In this document: piece by piece, positions 1 through 8,074 of the stretch | Numbering within the stretch: the stretch's first letter is position 1 | Layout: each line of letters begins with the position of its first letter | NCBI GenBank assembly: GCA_900550315.1 | Contig: URRK01000011.1 | Span: 1 to 17,557 of the forward strand | From: an uncultured Oscillospiraceae bacterium | Lineage (GTDB): Bacteria > Bacillota > Clostridia > Oscillospirales > Acutalibacteraceae | Reading direction: 5' to 3' | DNA length: 17,557 nucleotides | Program-made: the position numbers and the translations under genes | The notes under the pieces: model-generated | Databases searched by the model: none | What the model was told of the DNA's origin: nothing | What the model saw: the letters and a program-made list of their open reading frames with translations, nothing else

Positions 1-40
1 TTTCCGGTTGCCCCACAGGGGCGAGGAAATGGCACATTTC

Positions 41-74
41 TTATTTTTGCCATGCTTTTGCATGGCAAAAATAA
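41..74. repeat. perfect 15-bp palindromic hairpin after ppdK
   Basis: Bases 41-55 and 60-74 are exact reverse complements around a TTTT loop. It abuts a second hairpin at 75-106, and its TTATTTTT arm doubles as the U-rich tail of that terminator when read on the minus strand. It may be a back-up or bidirectional terminator. Bases 1-40 hold only a short GCCCC/GGGGC hairpin and no recognisable gene. Confidence 0.6.
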
Positions 75-106
75 CGGTCACACAATCCTGACGGACTGTG
101 TGACCG
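66..106 (-). terminator. Rho-independent terminator of ppdK
   Basis: On the minus strand, a 10-bp stem (75-84 with 97-106) is extended by a 3-bp inner stem around a TGAC-type loop and followed by TTATTTTTG. It lies just past the ppdK stop codon at 149, so it ends that transcript. Confidence 0.8.
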
Positions 107-148
107 TATTTATATCAGTTGTTTTGCCTACGCTACTGCGTCAACTTC

Positions 149-2782
149 TTATTGGCGCTGTTCTTTAATAGCAGCCTGTGCGGCTGCCAAGCGGGCAATC
201 GGCACGCGGAACGGCGAGCAGGATACATAATCCAAACCGATCTTGTGGCAGAACTCAACAGAGGACGGGTCGCCGCCGTGCTCACCGCAAATACCGCAGT
301 GCATGGTGGGACGAACGCCTTTGCCCAGTTCAACAGCCATTTTCATCAGCTTGCCAACGCCAACCTGGTCTAACTTCGCAAACGGATCGTTCTCGTAGAT
401 CTTATTGTCGTAGTAAGAATTTAAGAACTTACCAGCATCGTCACGGCTAAAGCCAAAGGTCATTTGGGTTAAGTCGTTGGTGCCGAAGCAGAAGAACTCA
501 GCCTCTTTGGCAATTTCGTCGGCGGTTAAAGCAGCGCGCGGAATTTCGATCATGGTGCCAACCTCATATTTCAGGTCAATACCGGCGGCCTCAATTTCGG
601 CGTTAGCGGTTGCTACAACAGTGTTTTTAACAAATTTTAGCTCTTTAACTTCGCCAACCAACGGAATCATAATTTCGGGAACAAGGTTCCAATCCGGATG
701 GGCCTTTTTAACATTAATGGCAGCGCGAATAATGGCCTTCGTTTGCATTTTTGCAATTTCGGGGTAGGTTACGGTCAAGCGGCAGCCACGGTGACCCATC
801 ATGGGGTTGAACTCGTGTAAAGAGGCAATAATGTTTTTAATTTGCTGAACGGTTTTGCCCTGAGCCTTGGCTAAAGCTTCAATGTCGGCTTCCTCGGTGG
901 GAACAAACTCGTGCAGCGGAGGATCTAAGAACCGGATGGTTACCGGGCAGCCCTCTAAGGCCTCGTAAAGCTTTTCAAAGTCACCCTGCTGATATGGCAT
1001 GATCTTATCTAACGCGGCCTCGCGCTCCTCAACGGTGTCGGCACAAATCATCTCGCGGAATGCGGCAATTCTGTCGGCCTCGAAGAACATGTGCTCGGTG
1101 CGGCAAAGGCCAATGCCCTCGGCGCCCAGCTCGCGGGCTTTTTTCGCATCGGCCGGGGTATCGGCATTGGTGCGAACCTTTAAGGTGCGGTATTTGTCGG
1201 CCCAGGCCATAATGCGGCCGAATTCGCCGGCAATTTCAGCGTCTACGGTAGGAATAATGCCGTCGTAAATGTTACCGGTAGAACCGTCAATCGAAATGAA
1301 GTCGCCCTCATGGTAGGTTTTGCCGGCCAGTTCAAACTGCTTGTTTTCTTCGTCCATTTTAATGTCGCCGCAGCCGGAAACACAGCAGGTGCCCATGCCG
1401 CGGGCAACAACGGCCGCATGAGAGGTCATACCGCCGCGAACGGTTAAAATACCCTGCGAGGCTTTCATACCGGTAATATCCTCCGGAGAGGTTTCTAACC
1501 GAACTAAAACAACCTTTTCGCCCTTGGCGTTCCAAGCCTCGGCGTCATCGGCGGTAAATACAATTTTGCCGCAGGCAGCGCCCGGGGAAGCACCTAAGCC
1601 CTTACCGGCCGGAACGGCAGCTTTTAAGGCTTTGGCATCAAACTGCGGGTGCAGTAAGGTATCTAAGTTGCGGGGGTCAATCATGGCAACGGCCTCTTTT
1701 TCAGAGATCATGCCTTCATCTACTAAGTCACAGGCAATTTTTAAAGCAGCCTGGGCAGTTCTTTTACCGTTACGGGTCTGCAGCATAAACAGCTTGCCGT
1801 GCTCAACGGTAAACTCCATGTCCTGCATATCTCTGTAATGGTTCTCTAAGGTTTGGCAAACCTCGGTAAACTGCTTAAAGGCCTCGGGGAACTTTTGCTC
1901 CATTTCGGCAATCTTCATAGGAGTACGAACGCCGGCTACAACGTCTTCGCCCTGGGCGTTGGTTAAGAACTCACCGAACAGGCCCTTAGCGCCGGTGGCC
2001 GGGTCACGCGTGAAGGCAACGCCGGTACCGCAATCGTCACCCATGTTACCAAAGGCCATGGACTGTACGTTAACGGCAGTACCCCAGGAGTAGGGAATGT
2101 CGTTATCGCGGCGGTAAACATTGGCGCGGGGGTTGTCCCAAGAACGGAAAACGGCTTTAATAGCGCCCATTAACTGCTCTTTCGGGTCGGTCGGGAAGTC
2201 GGAGCCGATCTTGCTCTTGTATTCCTCTTTAAACTGGCGGGCCAGCTCTTTTAGGTCGTCAGCGTCCAGCTCAACATCCTGCGTAACGCCTTTTTTGGCT
2301 TTCATTTCGTCAATTAACTGCTCAAAGTATTTTTTACCAACCTCCATAACAACATCGGAGTACATTTGGATAAATCTTCTGTAGCAGTCCCAAGCCCAAC
2401 GGGGGTTGTTAGATTTTTTGGCAATAACATCTACAACTTCCTCGTTCAAGCCAAGGTTTAAGATGGTGTCCATCATGCCGGGCATGGAAGCGCGGGCACC
2501 GGAACGAACGGAAACAAGAAGCGGATTTTCTAAATCGCCGAACTTTTTGCCGGTGATGTTTTCCATCTTCTCAATGTATTCCATGATTTGGGCCTGAATA
2601 TCGTCGTTGATCTTTTGGCCGTCCTCGTAATACTGGGTGCAGGCTTCGGTAGAAATGGTAAAGCCCTGCGGAACCGGCAGGCCCAGGCCTGTCATTTCGG
2701 CAAGGTTGGCACCTTTACCGCCGAGCAGCTCACGCATGGAAGCGTTGCCCTCTGAGAACAAATAAACATACTTGTGACTCAT
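149..2782 (-). CDS. ppdK: pyruvate, phosphate dikinase (PPDK)
   Basis: This 877-residue cytoplasmic enzyme interconverts pyruvate + ATP + Pi with PEP + AMP + PPi. In anaerobes it often replaces or supplements pyruvate kinase. The N-terminal ATP-grasp nucleotide domain has GGKGANLAEMTGLGLP (about 21-36) and VRSGARASMPGMMDT (about 92-106). The central swivelling domain has the phosphohistidine motif GGMTSHAAVVARGMG, catalytic His455. The C-terminal TIM-barrel pyruvate/PEP domain has GIGLCRTEHMFF and CGICGEHGGD, with catalytic Cys at about 832. The length and both catalytic positions agree with the well-studied clostridial PPDK (about 874 residues, His455, Cys831, from memory). The ATG is preceded by AGGAGG (2793-2798). 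The gene is monocistronic, with its own promoter and terminator, and is downstream of and parallel to the PFOR gene. No defect is visible. Confidence 0.98.
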   Translation of the reverse strand: MSHKYVYLFSEGNASMRELLGGKGANLAEMTGLGLPVPQGFTISTEACTQYYEDGQKINDDIQAQIMEYIEKMENITGKKFGDLENPLLVSVRSGARASMPGMMDTILNLGLNEEVVDVIAKKSNNPRWAWDCYRRFIQMYSDVVMEVGKKYFEQLIDEMKAKKGVTQDVELDADDLKELARQFKEEYKSKIGSDFPTDPKEQLMGAIKAVFRSWDNPRANVYRRDNDIPYSWGTAVNVQSMAFGNMGDDCGTGVAFTRDPATGAKGLFGEFLTNAQGEDVVAGVRTPMKIAEMEQKFPEAFKQFTEVCQTLENHYRDMQDMEFTVEHGKLFMLQTRNGKRTAQAALKIACDLVDEGMISEKEAVAMIDPRNLDTLLHPQFDAKALKAAVPAGKGLGASPGAACGKIVFTADDAEAWNAKGEKVVLVRLETSPEDITGMKASQGILTVRGGMTSHAAVVARGMGTCCVSGCGDIKMDEENKQFELAGKTYHEGDFISIDGSTGNIYDGIIPTVDAEIAGEFGRIMAWADKYRTLKVRTNADTPADAKKARELGAEGIGLCRTEHMFFEADRIAAFREMICADTVEEREAALDKIMPYQQGDFEKLYEALEGCPVTIRFLDPPLHEFVPTEEADIEALAKAQGKTVQQIKNIIASLHEFNPMMGHRGCRLTVTYPEIAKMQTKAIIRAAINVKKAHPDWNLVPEIMIPLVGEVKELKFVKNTVVATANAEIEAAGIDLKYEVGTMIEIPRAALTADEIAKEAEFFCFGTNDLTQMTFGFSRDDAGKFLNSYYDNKIYENDPFAKLDQVGVGKLMKMAVELGKGVRPTMHCGICGEHGGDPSSVEFCHKIGLDYVSCSPFRVPIARLAAAQAAIKEQRQ

Positions 2783-2847
2783 GGTTAATAAACCTCCTAA
2801 ATTTTTGGCGAAAACGCCCTTTATAACTAAAGTATAGTTAGCAATTT

Positions 2848-2876
2848 ATTGTACCATTTTTTGAAAGGGTTTTAAA
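2848..2876 (-). promoter_or_regulatory. likely ppdK promoter
   Basis: Reading the minus strand, TTTAAA (2871-2876), a 17-nt spacer and TACAAT (2848-2853) form a sigma-A-like promoter about 65 nt before the ATG. The surrounding DNA is AT-rich. The -35 match is moderate. Confidence 0.55.
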
Positions 2877-2980
2877 GGCATTTTTTACAAAAAAAGCATT
2901 TTTATACAGTTTGATGTTTGAATAACTTTAAAACGCTGTTCTTTTGTGCAACTTGCCCTTGCATCTCCCGGGCTTCAAAC

Positions 2981-3023
2981 AGCACAAAATCCCCGCCAAT
3001 GCCGGGGTGCGGCATTGGCGAGG
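2981..3023 (-). terminator. terminator of nifJ/por
   Basis: On the minus strand, a 10-bp perfect stem (2994-3003 with 3011-3020) carries two more G-C pairs beyond one mismatch. It has a 7-nt loop and is followed by ATTTTGTG. It starts 17 bases after the PFOR stop codon. Confidence 0.75.
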
Positions 3024-3039
3024 GTTTAAAGGGTTTTAA

Positions 3040-6000
3040 TTAATCGTCCTTTTCCTCTGCGGCGTAAAGGTCAACCAATTTTTCAAGATGTTTGCGTTGG
3101 GCCTTGGAATTTTCCACAGCCTTGTCAAACAGCTTTTCGGCGCGCTCCGGGAAGGAACGGGTTAAAGAGGAGTAGCGGGCCTCACCCATAATAAATTCTT
3201 TATAATCGGTGGTGGCGGGCTTGCTGTCAATCGTTAGCGGGTTTTTGCCCTGCGCTTTATTCTCGGGGTTAAAGCGGAACATATTCCAGTAGCCGCAATC
3301 AACAGCTTTTTTCATTTCCTTCTGGCAGTTTACCATGCCGCCCTTAATGCTGTGCATTTCGCACGGGGCGTAGCCAATAATTAAGGAAGGACCGTTGTAA
3401 GCCTCGGCCTCCTTCAATGCCTTTAGGGTTTGGTTCATATCGGCCCCCATGGCAATTTGGGCAACATAGATGTAGCCGTAGGACATGGCAATTTCGGCCA
3501 AGCTCTTTTTGGCAATTGCTTTACCGGCAGCGGCAAACTGTGCTACCTGGCCAATTTGCGAAGCCTTAGAGGCCTGACCGCCGGTGTTGGAGTAAACCTC
3601 GGTATCGAATACCATAATGTTTACATTGTTGCCGGAGGCTAAAACATGGTCTACGCCGCCAAAGCCAATATCGTAGGCCCAGCCGTCGCCGCCAAAGATC
3701 CAAACAGATTTTTTGGAGAGGTACTCTTTATTCTCGCAAATATCCTTGCAAAGGTCGCACTTTTCGGCGTTGGCAGAAATAGCGGCAACCAAAGCGTCGG
3801 CAGCGGCGCCGTTTGTTTTGCCGTCCTCATAAGTAGCCAAATAGTTTTCGGCAGCGGTTTTTACCTCGGCGGTAGCCTTGTCGGAAACAGCAATTTGCTC
3901 TACTTCGGCCTTTAAGCGCTCGCGAATGGCGTTTTGGCCAAGGTACATGCCAAGGCCGTGCTCGGCGTTATCCTCAAACAAGGAGTTGGCCCAAGCAGGA
4001 CCGTGGCCGGCAGCGTCGGTGGTGTAGGGGGAGGTTGCAGCCGGGCCGCCCCAAATAGAGGAACAACCGGTGGCGTTGGAAACATACATTCTGTCGCCAA
4101 ACAGCTGGGTAATTAAGCGGGCGTAAGAGGTTTCGGCACAACCTGCGCAGGAGCCGGAGAACTCTAACAACGGCTTTTTGTACTGGCTGCTGATAACGGT
4201 GGCGTCGGTAGCAACCTCGGGCTTTTCGGCAACCTTTTCTACGCAGTAATCAAACACTTCCTGCTGTGCGTCTTGCGATTCGCGGGCCACCATTTTTAAG
4301 GAGTTGGTGGGGCAAACGCCAATACATACGCCGCAGCCCATGCAGTCCATAGGAGATACTGCTAAGGTGTATTGATATTCGGTTTTAACAATGGGTTTAG
4401 GTGCCAGCTTGGTGGCAGCCGGAGCAGCCTCGGCCTCGGCCTTGGTTAGGGCAAAGGGGCGAATAGTTGCGTGCGGGCAAACAAACGCGCACTTGTTACA
4501 TTTTGCGCAGGTTACGGGGTTCCACTCGGGAACGGTAACGGCAACGCCGCGTTTTTCGTAAGCGGAAGCGCCTTGCTCAAAGGTACCGTCGGCGTGGTCT
4601 ACAAAGGCCGAAACCGGCAAAGAGTCGCCATCCATTTTGCCAACCGGCTTCATAATGGTGTCTACCATTTTAATCAGCTTGGCCGGGCCGTTTTCGGTAG
4701 CGGCAACCGGGGCGTCCTCAGCGGTAGCCCAATCGGCCGGAACCTCAATTTTCTTAAAGGCGGTGGCGCCAAGGTCAATGGCCTTCCAGTTCATTTCTAC
4801 AATGTCTTTACCCTTTTTCATGTAAGAAATTTCAGCTTTTTCTTTCATGAATTTAATGGCGTCGTCAATAGGCAGAACCTTTGCCAAAGCAAAGAAAGCA
4901 GATTGCAGAATGGTGTTGGTGCGCTTGCCCATGCCAATTTCTACGGCAAGGTCAATGGCGTTAACGGTGTAAAGCTGAATGTTGTTTTTGGCAATGTAAC
5001 GCTTGGCTTCAGCCGGCATGTGGGTGTTCAGCTCGTCGGCAGACCACTGGCAGTTAATTAAGAAAGTGCCGCCCGGCTTAACATCGTTAACCATTTTGTA
5101 GCCCTTAATAACGTAAGAGGGGTTGTGGCAGGCAACAAAATCGGCTTTGTTAATGTAGTAGGGGCTCTTAATGGGCTGATCGCCGAAACGCAGGTGCGAA
5201 ACGGTAATACCGCCGGTTTTTTTAGAGTCGTACTGGAAGTAGGCTTGTACATACTTGTCGGTGTGGTCGCCAATAATTTTAATAGAGTTTTTGTTGGCGC
5301 CAACCGTACCGTCGCCGCCCAAGCCCCAGAATTTACATTCAATGGTGCCCTCGGCTGCGGTATTCGGGGCGGTCTCCTCCGGCAGGGAAAGGTTGGTAAC
5401 ATCATCGGTAATACCAATGGTGAACTGGTGCTTCGGAGCGTCCTTAGCCAGCTCTTTGTAAACGGCAAATACGCTGGCGGGCGGAGTATCCTTAGAGCCT
5501 AAGCCGTAGCGGCCGCCAATAACGGTGTCAATCTTATGGCCGGTGGCAGCTAAAGCGGCTACGGTATCTAAGTACAGCGGCTCGCCCAATGCGCCCGGCT
5601 CTTTGGTACGGTCTAACACCGCAATTTTTTTAACGGTTGCCGGAATGGCAGCGGCAAATTTTTCGGCCGAGAAGGGGCGGTACAGGCGAACCTTAACCAA
5701 ACCAACCTTTTCGCCTTTAGCGGTTAAGTAATCAATAACCTCTTCGGCAACATCGCAAATGGAGCCCATGGCTACAATAACGCGCTCGGCATCCGGCGCA
5801 CCGTAGTAGTTAAAGAGCTTGTAGTCGGTCCCGATCTTTTCGTTTACTTTATCCATGTACTTTTCTACAATCTCGGGAATGGCGTCGTAGTATTTGTTGC
5901 AGGCCTCACGGTGCTGGAAGAAAATATCGCCGTTTTCGTGGGAGCCGCGCATTACCGGGCGCTCCGGGTTTAACGCGCGTTTGCGGAACGCTTCAACGGC

Positions 6001-6594
6001 GTCCATATTGCACATTTCTTTTAAATCGTCATAATCCCAAACCGCAATTTTTTGGATCTCGTGCGAGGTGCGGAAACCGTCAAAAAAGTTAATAAACGGT
6101 ACGCGCCCTTCAATAGAGGCCAAGTGGGCAACGGCGCCCAGGTCCATAACCTCCTGCGGGTTGGTTTCGGCCAGCATGGCAAAACCGGTTTGGCGGCAGG
6201 CGTAAACGTCGGAGTGATCGCCAAAAATGTTTAACGCGTGCGAGGCAACGCAGCGTGCCGAAACGTGGAACACGCAGGGCAGCAGTTCGCCGGCGATTTT
6301 GTACATATTGGGGATCATTAGCAGTAAGCCCTGAGAGGCGGTGTAGGTGGTTGTTAACGCACCGGCGGCTAACGAGCCGTGTACGGTACCGGAGGCACCG
6401 GCCTCGGACTGCATTTCAACAACCTTTACCTTGGTGCCAAAAATGTTTTTAAGGCCTTTAGCAGACCACTGATCTACATAGTCGGCCATTGGGCTGGAAG
6501 GGGTGATGGGGTAAATACCGGCAACTTCGGTAAACGCGTAGGAAACGTGCGCAGCTGCGTTGTTACCATCCATCGTTTTCATTTTTCTTGCCAT
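3040..6594 (-). CDS. nifJ: pyruvate:ferredoxin (flavodoxin) oxidoreductase, homodimeric
   Basis: This 1184-residue enzyme oxidises pyruvate + CoA to acetyl-CoA + CO2, reducing ferredoxin or flavodoxin. It is the central pyruvate-cleaving step of anaerobic metabolism. N-terminal thiamine-pyrophosphate-dependent domains include GIYPITPSSPMADYVDQW (about 26-43) and EMQSEAGASGTVHGSLAAGA (about 60-79). Two ferredoxin-type 4Fe-4S motifs follow: CAKCNKCAFVCP near residue 695 and CMGCGVCIGVCP near 750. The C-terminal TPP-binding domain has SGSCAGCAET, NATGCSS, GDGWAYDIGFGG (near 970) and APCEMHSIKGGM. These supply the four Cys ligands of the proximal cluster. The length is typical of the single-chain clostridial form (also called pfor or por). 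AGGAGG (6605-6610) lies 10 nt before the ATG. The gene is monocistronic. Confidence 0.98.
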   Translation of the reverse strand: MARKMKTMDGNNAAAHVSYAFTEVAGIYPITPSSPMADYVDQWSAKGLKNIFGTKVKVVEMQSEAGASGTVHGSLAAGALTTTYTASQGLLLMIPNMYKIAGELLPCVFHVSARCVASHALNIFGDHSDVYACRQTGFAMLAETNPQEVMDLGAVAHLASIEGRVPFINFFDGFRTSHEIQKIAVWDYDDLKEMCNMDAVEAFRKRALNPERPVMRGSHENGDIFFQHREACNKYYDAIPEIVEKYMDKVNEKIGTDYKLFNYYGAPDAERVIVAMGSICDVAEEVIDYLTAKGEKVGLVKVRLYRPFSAEKFAAAIPATVKKIAVLDRTKEPGALGEPLYLDTVAALAATGHKIDTVIGGRYGLGSKDTPPASVFAVYKELAKDAPKHQFTIGITDDVTNLSLPEETAPNTAAEGTIECKFWGLGGDGTVGANKNSIKIIGDHTDKYVQAYFQYDSKKTGGITVSHLRFGDQPIKSPYYINKADFVACHNPSYVIKGYKMVNDVKPGGTFLINCQWSADELNTHMPAEAKRYIAKNNIQLYTVNAIDLAVEIGMGKRTNTILQSAFFALAKVLPIDDAIKFMKEKAEISYMKKGKDIVEMNWKAIDLGATAFKKIEVPADWATAEDAPVAATENGPAKLIKMVDTIMKPVGKMDGDSLPVSAFVDHADGTFEQGASAYEKRGVAVTVPEWNPVTCAKCNKCAFVCPHATIRPFALTKAEAEAAPAATKLAPKPIVKTEYQYTLAVSPMDCMGCGVCIGVCPTNSLKMVARESQDAQQEVFDYCVEKVAEKPEVATDATVISSQYKKPLLEFSGSCAGCAETSYARLITQLFGDRMYVSNATGCSSIWGGPAATSPYTTDAAGHGPAWANSLFEDNAEHGLGMYLGQNAIRERLKAEVEQIAVSDKATAEVKTAAENYLATYEDGKTNGAAADALVAAISANAEKCDLCKDICENKEYLSKKSVWIFGGDGWAYDIGFGGVDHVLASGNNVNIMVFDTEVYSNTGGQASKASQIGQVAQFAAAGKAIAKKSLAEIAMSYGYIYVAQIAMGADMNQTLKALKEAEAYNGPSLIIGYAPCEMHSIKGGMVNCQKEMKKAVDCGYWNMFRFNPENKAQGKNPLTIDSKPATTDYKEFIMGEARYSSLTRSFPERAEKLFDKAVENSKAQRKHLEKLVDLYAAEEKDD

Positions 6595-6619
6595 GAATGA
6601 TTTTCCTCCTTAATTTATA

Positions 6620-6698
6620 AAGCTGAAGGCTCAGCTTATTTCAGATAGGTTGGCGGGTGTACCGCAAGCACAGTGCCTTTGGTCACAATAACCCATCT
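6620..6698 (-). other. structured 5' leader of nifJ (candidate cis-regulatory RNA)
   Basis: The leader runs about 115 nt from the predicted start to the ATG. On the minus-strand RNA, a 9-bp closing helix (6690-6698 with 6643-6651, one G-U pair) encloses two hairpins. One is 6673-6686 (5 bp, one bulge, 3-nt loop) and the other is 6653-6665 (GCGG/CCGC). A further perfect 7-bp hairpin (6620-6637) stands just 5' of the AGGAGG. The G-U pair would be a C-A mismatch in plus-strand RNA, so the fold belongs to the nifJ transcript. I do not recognise it as a known riboswitch. Confidence 0.45.
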
Positions 6699-6714
6699 AA
6701 CTACCATAACATAT

Positions 6715-6743
6715 ATAATACCATGAATTTGCCGCCGTGTAAA
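6715..6743 (-). promoter_or_regulatory. nifJ promoter
   Basis: Minus-strand TTTACA (6738-6743), a 17-nt spacer and TATTAT (6715-6720) are a near-consensus vegetative promoter. It places the transcript start near 6708, about 115 nt before the start codon. Between here and the next gene (6744-6870) I see only GC-rich short inverted repeats, such as CGGCA/TGCCG at 6802-6814. Confidence 0.75.
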
Positions 6744-6879
6744 TAGTTATTTTGCGGAAAAATAAAATTTTCGCGCGGTTTTTCGGCGGTTTGGCACATT
6801 GCGGCAAGCTGCCGAAAACAGTTTAAAAATCATTTACAGTTTAGAAATGTTTTTCGTAACATATTGTTGCAATGTTTTG

Positions 6880-6885
6880 TATAAT
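6880..6885 (+). promoter_or_regulatory. -10 element of the stress-protein gene
   Basis: TATAAT stands 56 nt before the ATG at 6941, in an AT-rich stretch. No good -35 hexamer is present at 16-18 nt (the best is TAACAT), so only the -10 is called. Confidence 0.45.
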
Positions 6886-6940
6886 AATAATCAGCGGCGG
6901 AAAACCACCGCATCTTAAAAATAAAAGGGGTGAAAGTTTT

Positions 6941-7354
6941 ATGAATGAAAATTCTTGCGTTTTGGCATTGATCACTGCGCAAAGCAGCTGCGCAAGGATT
7001 ATTAAAACCGCAAAGGAATACGCTGACCGCTTTGGCTGCGCGCTGGATGTTTTAACCGTTCAGCCCCTAAAGGCCGACGCCAAGCAGCGTTCTAAAGATA
7101 TGCTTTGTTTAACGGCCCTTGCCAAAGAGCAAAAGGTAAATATTCGCATTGCTTACAGCAACAAGCCGGTTCACGCTATTGCGGCCGAGGTAAAGCAATC
7201 GGCCCCGGTTCATGTATTTATTGGCCAAAGCGGCGAAAAGGCAACGGTGAACGAGCACCTGTTTGCCCCGTTTGGGCTGCCGGTTTCGGTGGTTGGCACC
7301 AACGGCGTTATTTACACGCTGCCGGCCTTGGCCTTAGCGCAGGATCGGGCGTAA
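6941..7354 (+). CDS. small universal stress protein-like (UspA/KdpD sensor fold) protein
   Basis: This is a 137-residue predicted cytoplasmic protein. The start is the ATG at 6941, preceded by AGGGGTG (6926-6932). An upstream in-frame ATG at 6872 has no ribosome site. The pattern is beta-strand CVLALITAQ, helix CARIIKTAKEYADRF, strand ALDVLTVQ, helix LTALAKEQKVNIRIAYS, then helix/strand AIAAEVKQSAPVHVFIGQ. This is the alternating alpha/beta arrangement of the UspA superfamily and of the Usp-like domain of KdpD. The classical ATP-binding G-2x-G-9x-G(S/T) signature is not clear; only GQSGEKATVNEH occupies that place. The role is unknown: such proteins are linked to stress or potassium signalling, but no kinase or channel gene lies nearby. 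The gene is transcribed alone, with a terminator after it. Confidence 0.65.
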   Translation: MNENSCVLALITAQSSCARIIKTAKEYADRFGCALDVLTVQPLKADAKQRSKDMLCLTALAKEQKVNIRIAYSNKPVHAIAAEVKQSAPVHVFIGQSGEKATVNEHLFAPFGLPVSVVGTNGVIYTLPALALAQDRA

Positions 7355-7402
7355 TTTAATTTTTAGTGCTGATGTCCATGTTTTTTCATGTTTCTCTTCT
7401 TT

Positions 7403-7445
7403 ATTCAAGGGTCGGTTGCGTTTTGCTGCCGGCTCTTGAATTTTT
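7403..7445 (+). terminator. terminator after the stress-protein gene
   Basis: ATTCAAGGGTCGG (7403-7415) pairs with CCGGCTCTTGAAT (7429-7441) in RNA, with two G-U pairs, and is followed by TTTTT. Confidence 0.75.
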
Positions 7446-7504
7446 AACCGCCTAATCATTATTTAAAATCTACCGCGGCTACAACGGTAACGGGTAAAAG
7501 TTTT

Positions 7505-7536
7505 AAACGGGCGGGGCAGGGCTGGGTTGCCCGTTT
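7505..7536. repeat. inverted repeat upstream of perR
   Basis: AAACGGGC (7505-7512) and GCCCGTTT (7529-7536) are exact 8-bp arms around a G-rich 16-nt loop. Only a short T run follows, so this is a weak terminator or attenuator-like hairpin of unknown role. Confidence 0.4.
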
Positions 7537-7564
7537 TAGCTGCGGCAGCAAGCGCCAAAAAAAA

Positions 7565-7586
7565 TATTTTTAAAATTTTAAAAATA
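7565..7586. repeat. 22-bp perfect A/T palindrome before the perR -35
   Basis: Arms TATTTTTAAAA (7565-7575) and TTTTAAAAATA (7576-7586) are exact reverse complements. The palindrome ends 4 bases before the -35 hexamer, where an UP-element or an operator would sit. Confidence 0.6.
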
Positions 7587-7590
7587 GGGC

Positions 7591-7618
7591 TTGACAAAGC
7601 AAATAAATTTGCTATAAT
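7591..7618 (+). promoter_or_regulatory. perR promoter with a palindrome in the spacer
   Basis: TTGACA (7591-7596), a 16-nt spacer and TATAAT (7613-7618) form a full-consensus promoter. The spacer and the first base of the -10 form a perfect palindrome, AGCAAAT-AA-ATTTGCT (7598-7613), a likely protein-binding site where a repressor would block RNA polymerase. Confidence 0.85.
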
Positions 7619-7620
7619 AA

Positions 7621-7641
7621 TAACAGTAACTATTACTGTTA
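7621..7641 (+). promoter_or_regulatory. putative PerR/Fur-family operator (autoregulation)
   Basis: Exact 9-bp arms TAACAGTAA and TTACTGTTA surround CTA, directly after the -10 and running into the AAGGAG ribosome site. Fur-family regulators commonly bind AT-rich palindromes at their own promoter. The site differs from the textbook PerR box (TTATAATNATTATAA), so the binding protein is an inference. Confidence 0.6.
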
Positions 7642-7655
7642 AGGAGAAATTTACC

Positions 7656-8051
7656 GTGCAACGCTATTCCCGCCAGCGCGAGGCTATTTTGCAAAGCCTG
7701 CGCAGCGTAACCAGCCACCCAACTGCGGCGCAGCTGTGCAACATGGTTCGTCAAACGGTGCCGAACATTAGCTTAGGCACGGTGTACCGCAACCTTTCGG
7801 AGCTTACAGCCGCCGGCGAAATTTTGTGCTTTAAAACCAACGACGGCAGCGAGCATTACGACGGCAACGCTCTGCGGCACCCGCATTTGGTTTGCCGGCA
7901 GTGCCGCAGAATTTTAGACCTTACCGAGCAAAACGGTCAGGCGCTGCTGCAAAGCTACCAGGCAGGCTGCAACCACCAACTGCAGGATTATTTACTGATT
8001 TTTTACGGACTATGCGCCGACTGTAAAATCAAAACACAGCCCGGTTCATAA
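7656..8051 (+). CDS. perR: PerR-type peroxide-sensing Fur-family repressor
   Basis: The protein has 131 residues from a GTG start (7656), chosen because AAGGAG (7641-7646) lies just before it. Longer in-frame starts such as 7527 lie upstream of the promoter. An N-terminal winged helix has HPTAAQLCNMV and the recognition segment SLGTVYRNLSEL (about 39-50). The C-terminal dimerisation domain has two structural-zinc motifs, CRQC (80-83) and CADC (120-123). The Fe/Mn sensing ligands of Bacillus PerR (H37, D85, H91, H93, D104, from memory) have counterparts here: H21, D69, H75, H77 and D88. This favours PerR over Fur or Zur. In this family, Fe-catalysed oxidation of a sensing His releases DNA and derepresses peroxide defence. 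The gene is followed after 23 bases by rubrerythrin, its likely co-transcribed target. Confidence 0.88.
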   Translation: MQRYSRQREAILQSLRSVTSHPTAAQLCNMVRQTVPNISLGTVYRNLSELTAAGEILCFKTNDGSEHYDGNALRHPHLVCRQCRRILDLTEQNGQALLQSYQAGCNHQLQDYLLIFYGLCADCKIKTQPGS

Positions 8052-8074
8052 ATATTTTTTGGAGGATTTTTAAA

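Noticed and set aside
3430..6600. Several long open frames on the plus strand opposite nifJ, for example 4471-5061
   Set aside because: They have no ribosome sites, have Gly/Asn/Val-rich translations and lie wholly within a well-supported gene. They result from its codon bias.
6643..6710. Possible Rex (redox repressor) site in the nifJ leader because of a TTGTGA half-site
   Set aside because: The matching TTCACAA half at the right spacing is absent, and the site lies downstream of the promoter.
7527..7655. Longer N-terminus for PerR from an upstream in-frame start
   Set aside because: It would lie upstream of the TTGACA/TATAAT promoter and encode a non-family Lys/Ile-rich extension. The GTG at 7656 has AAGGAG before it.
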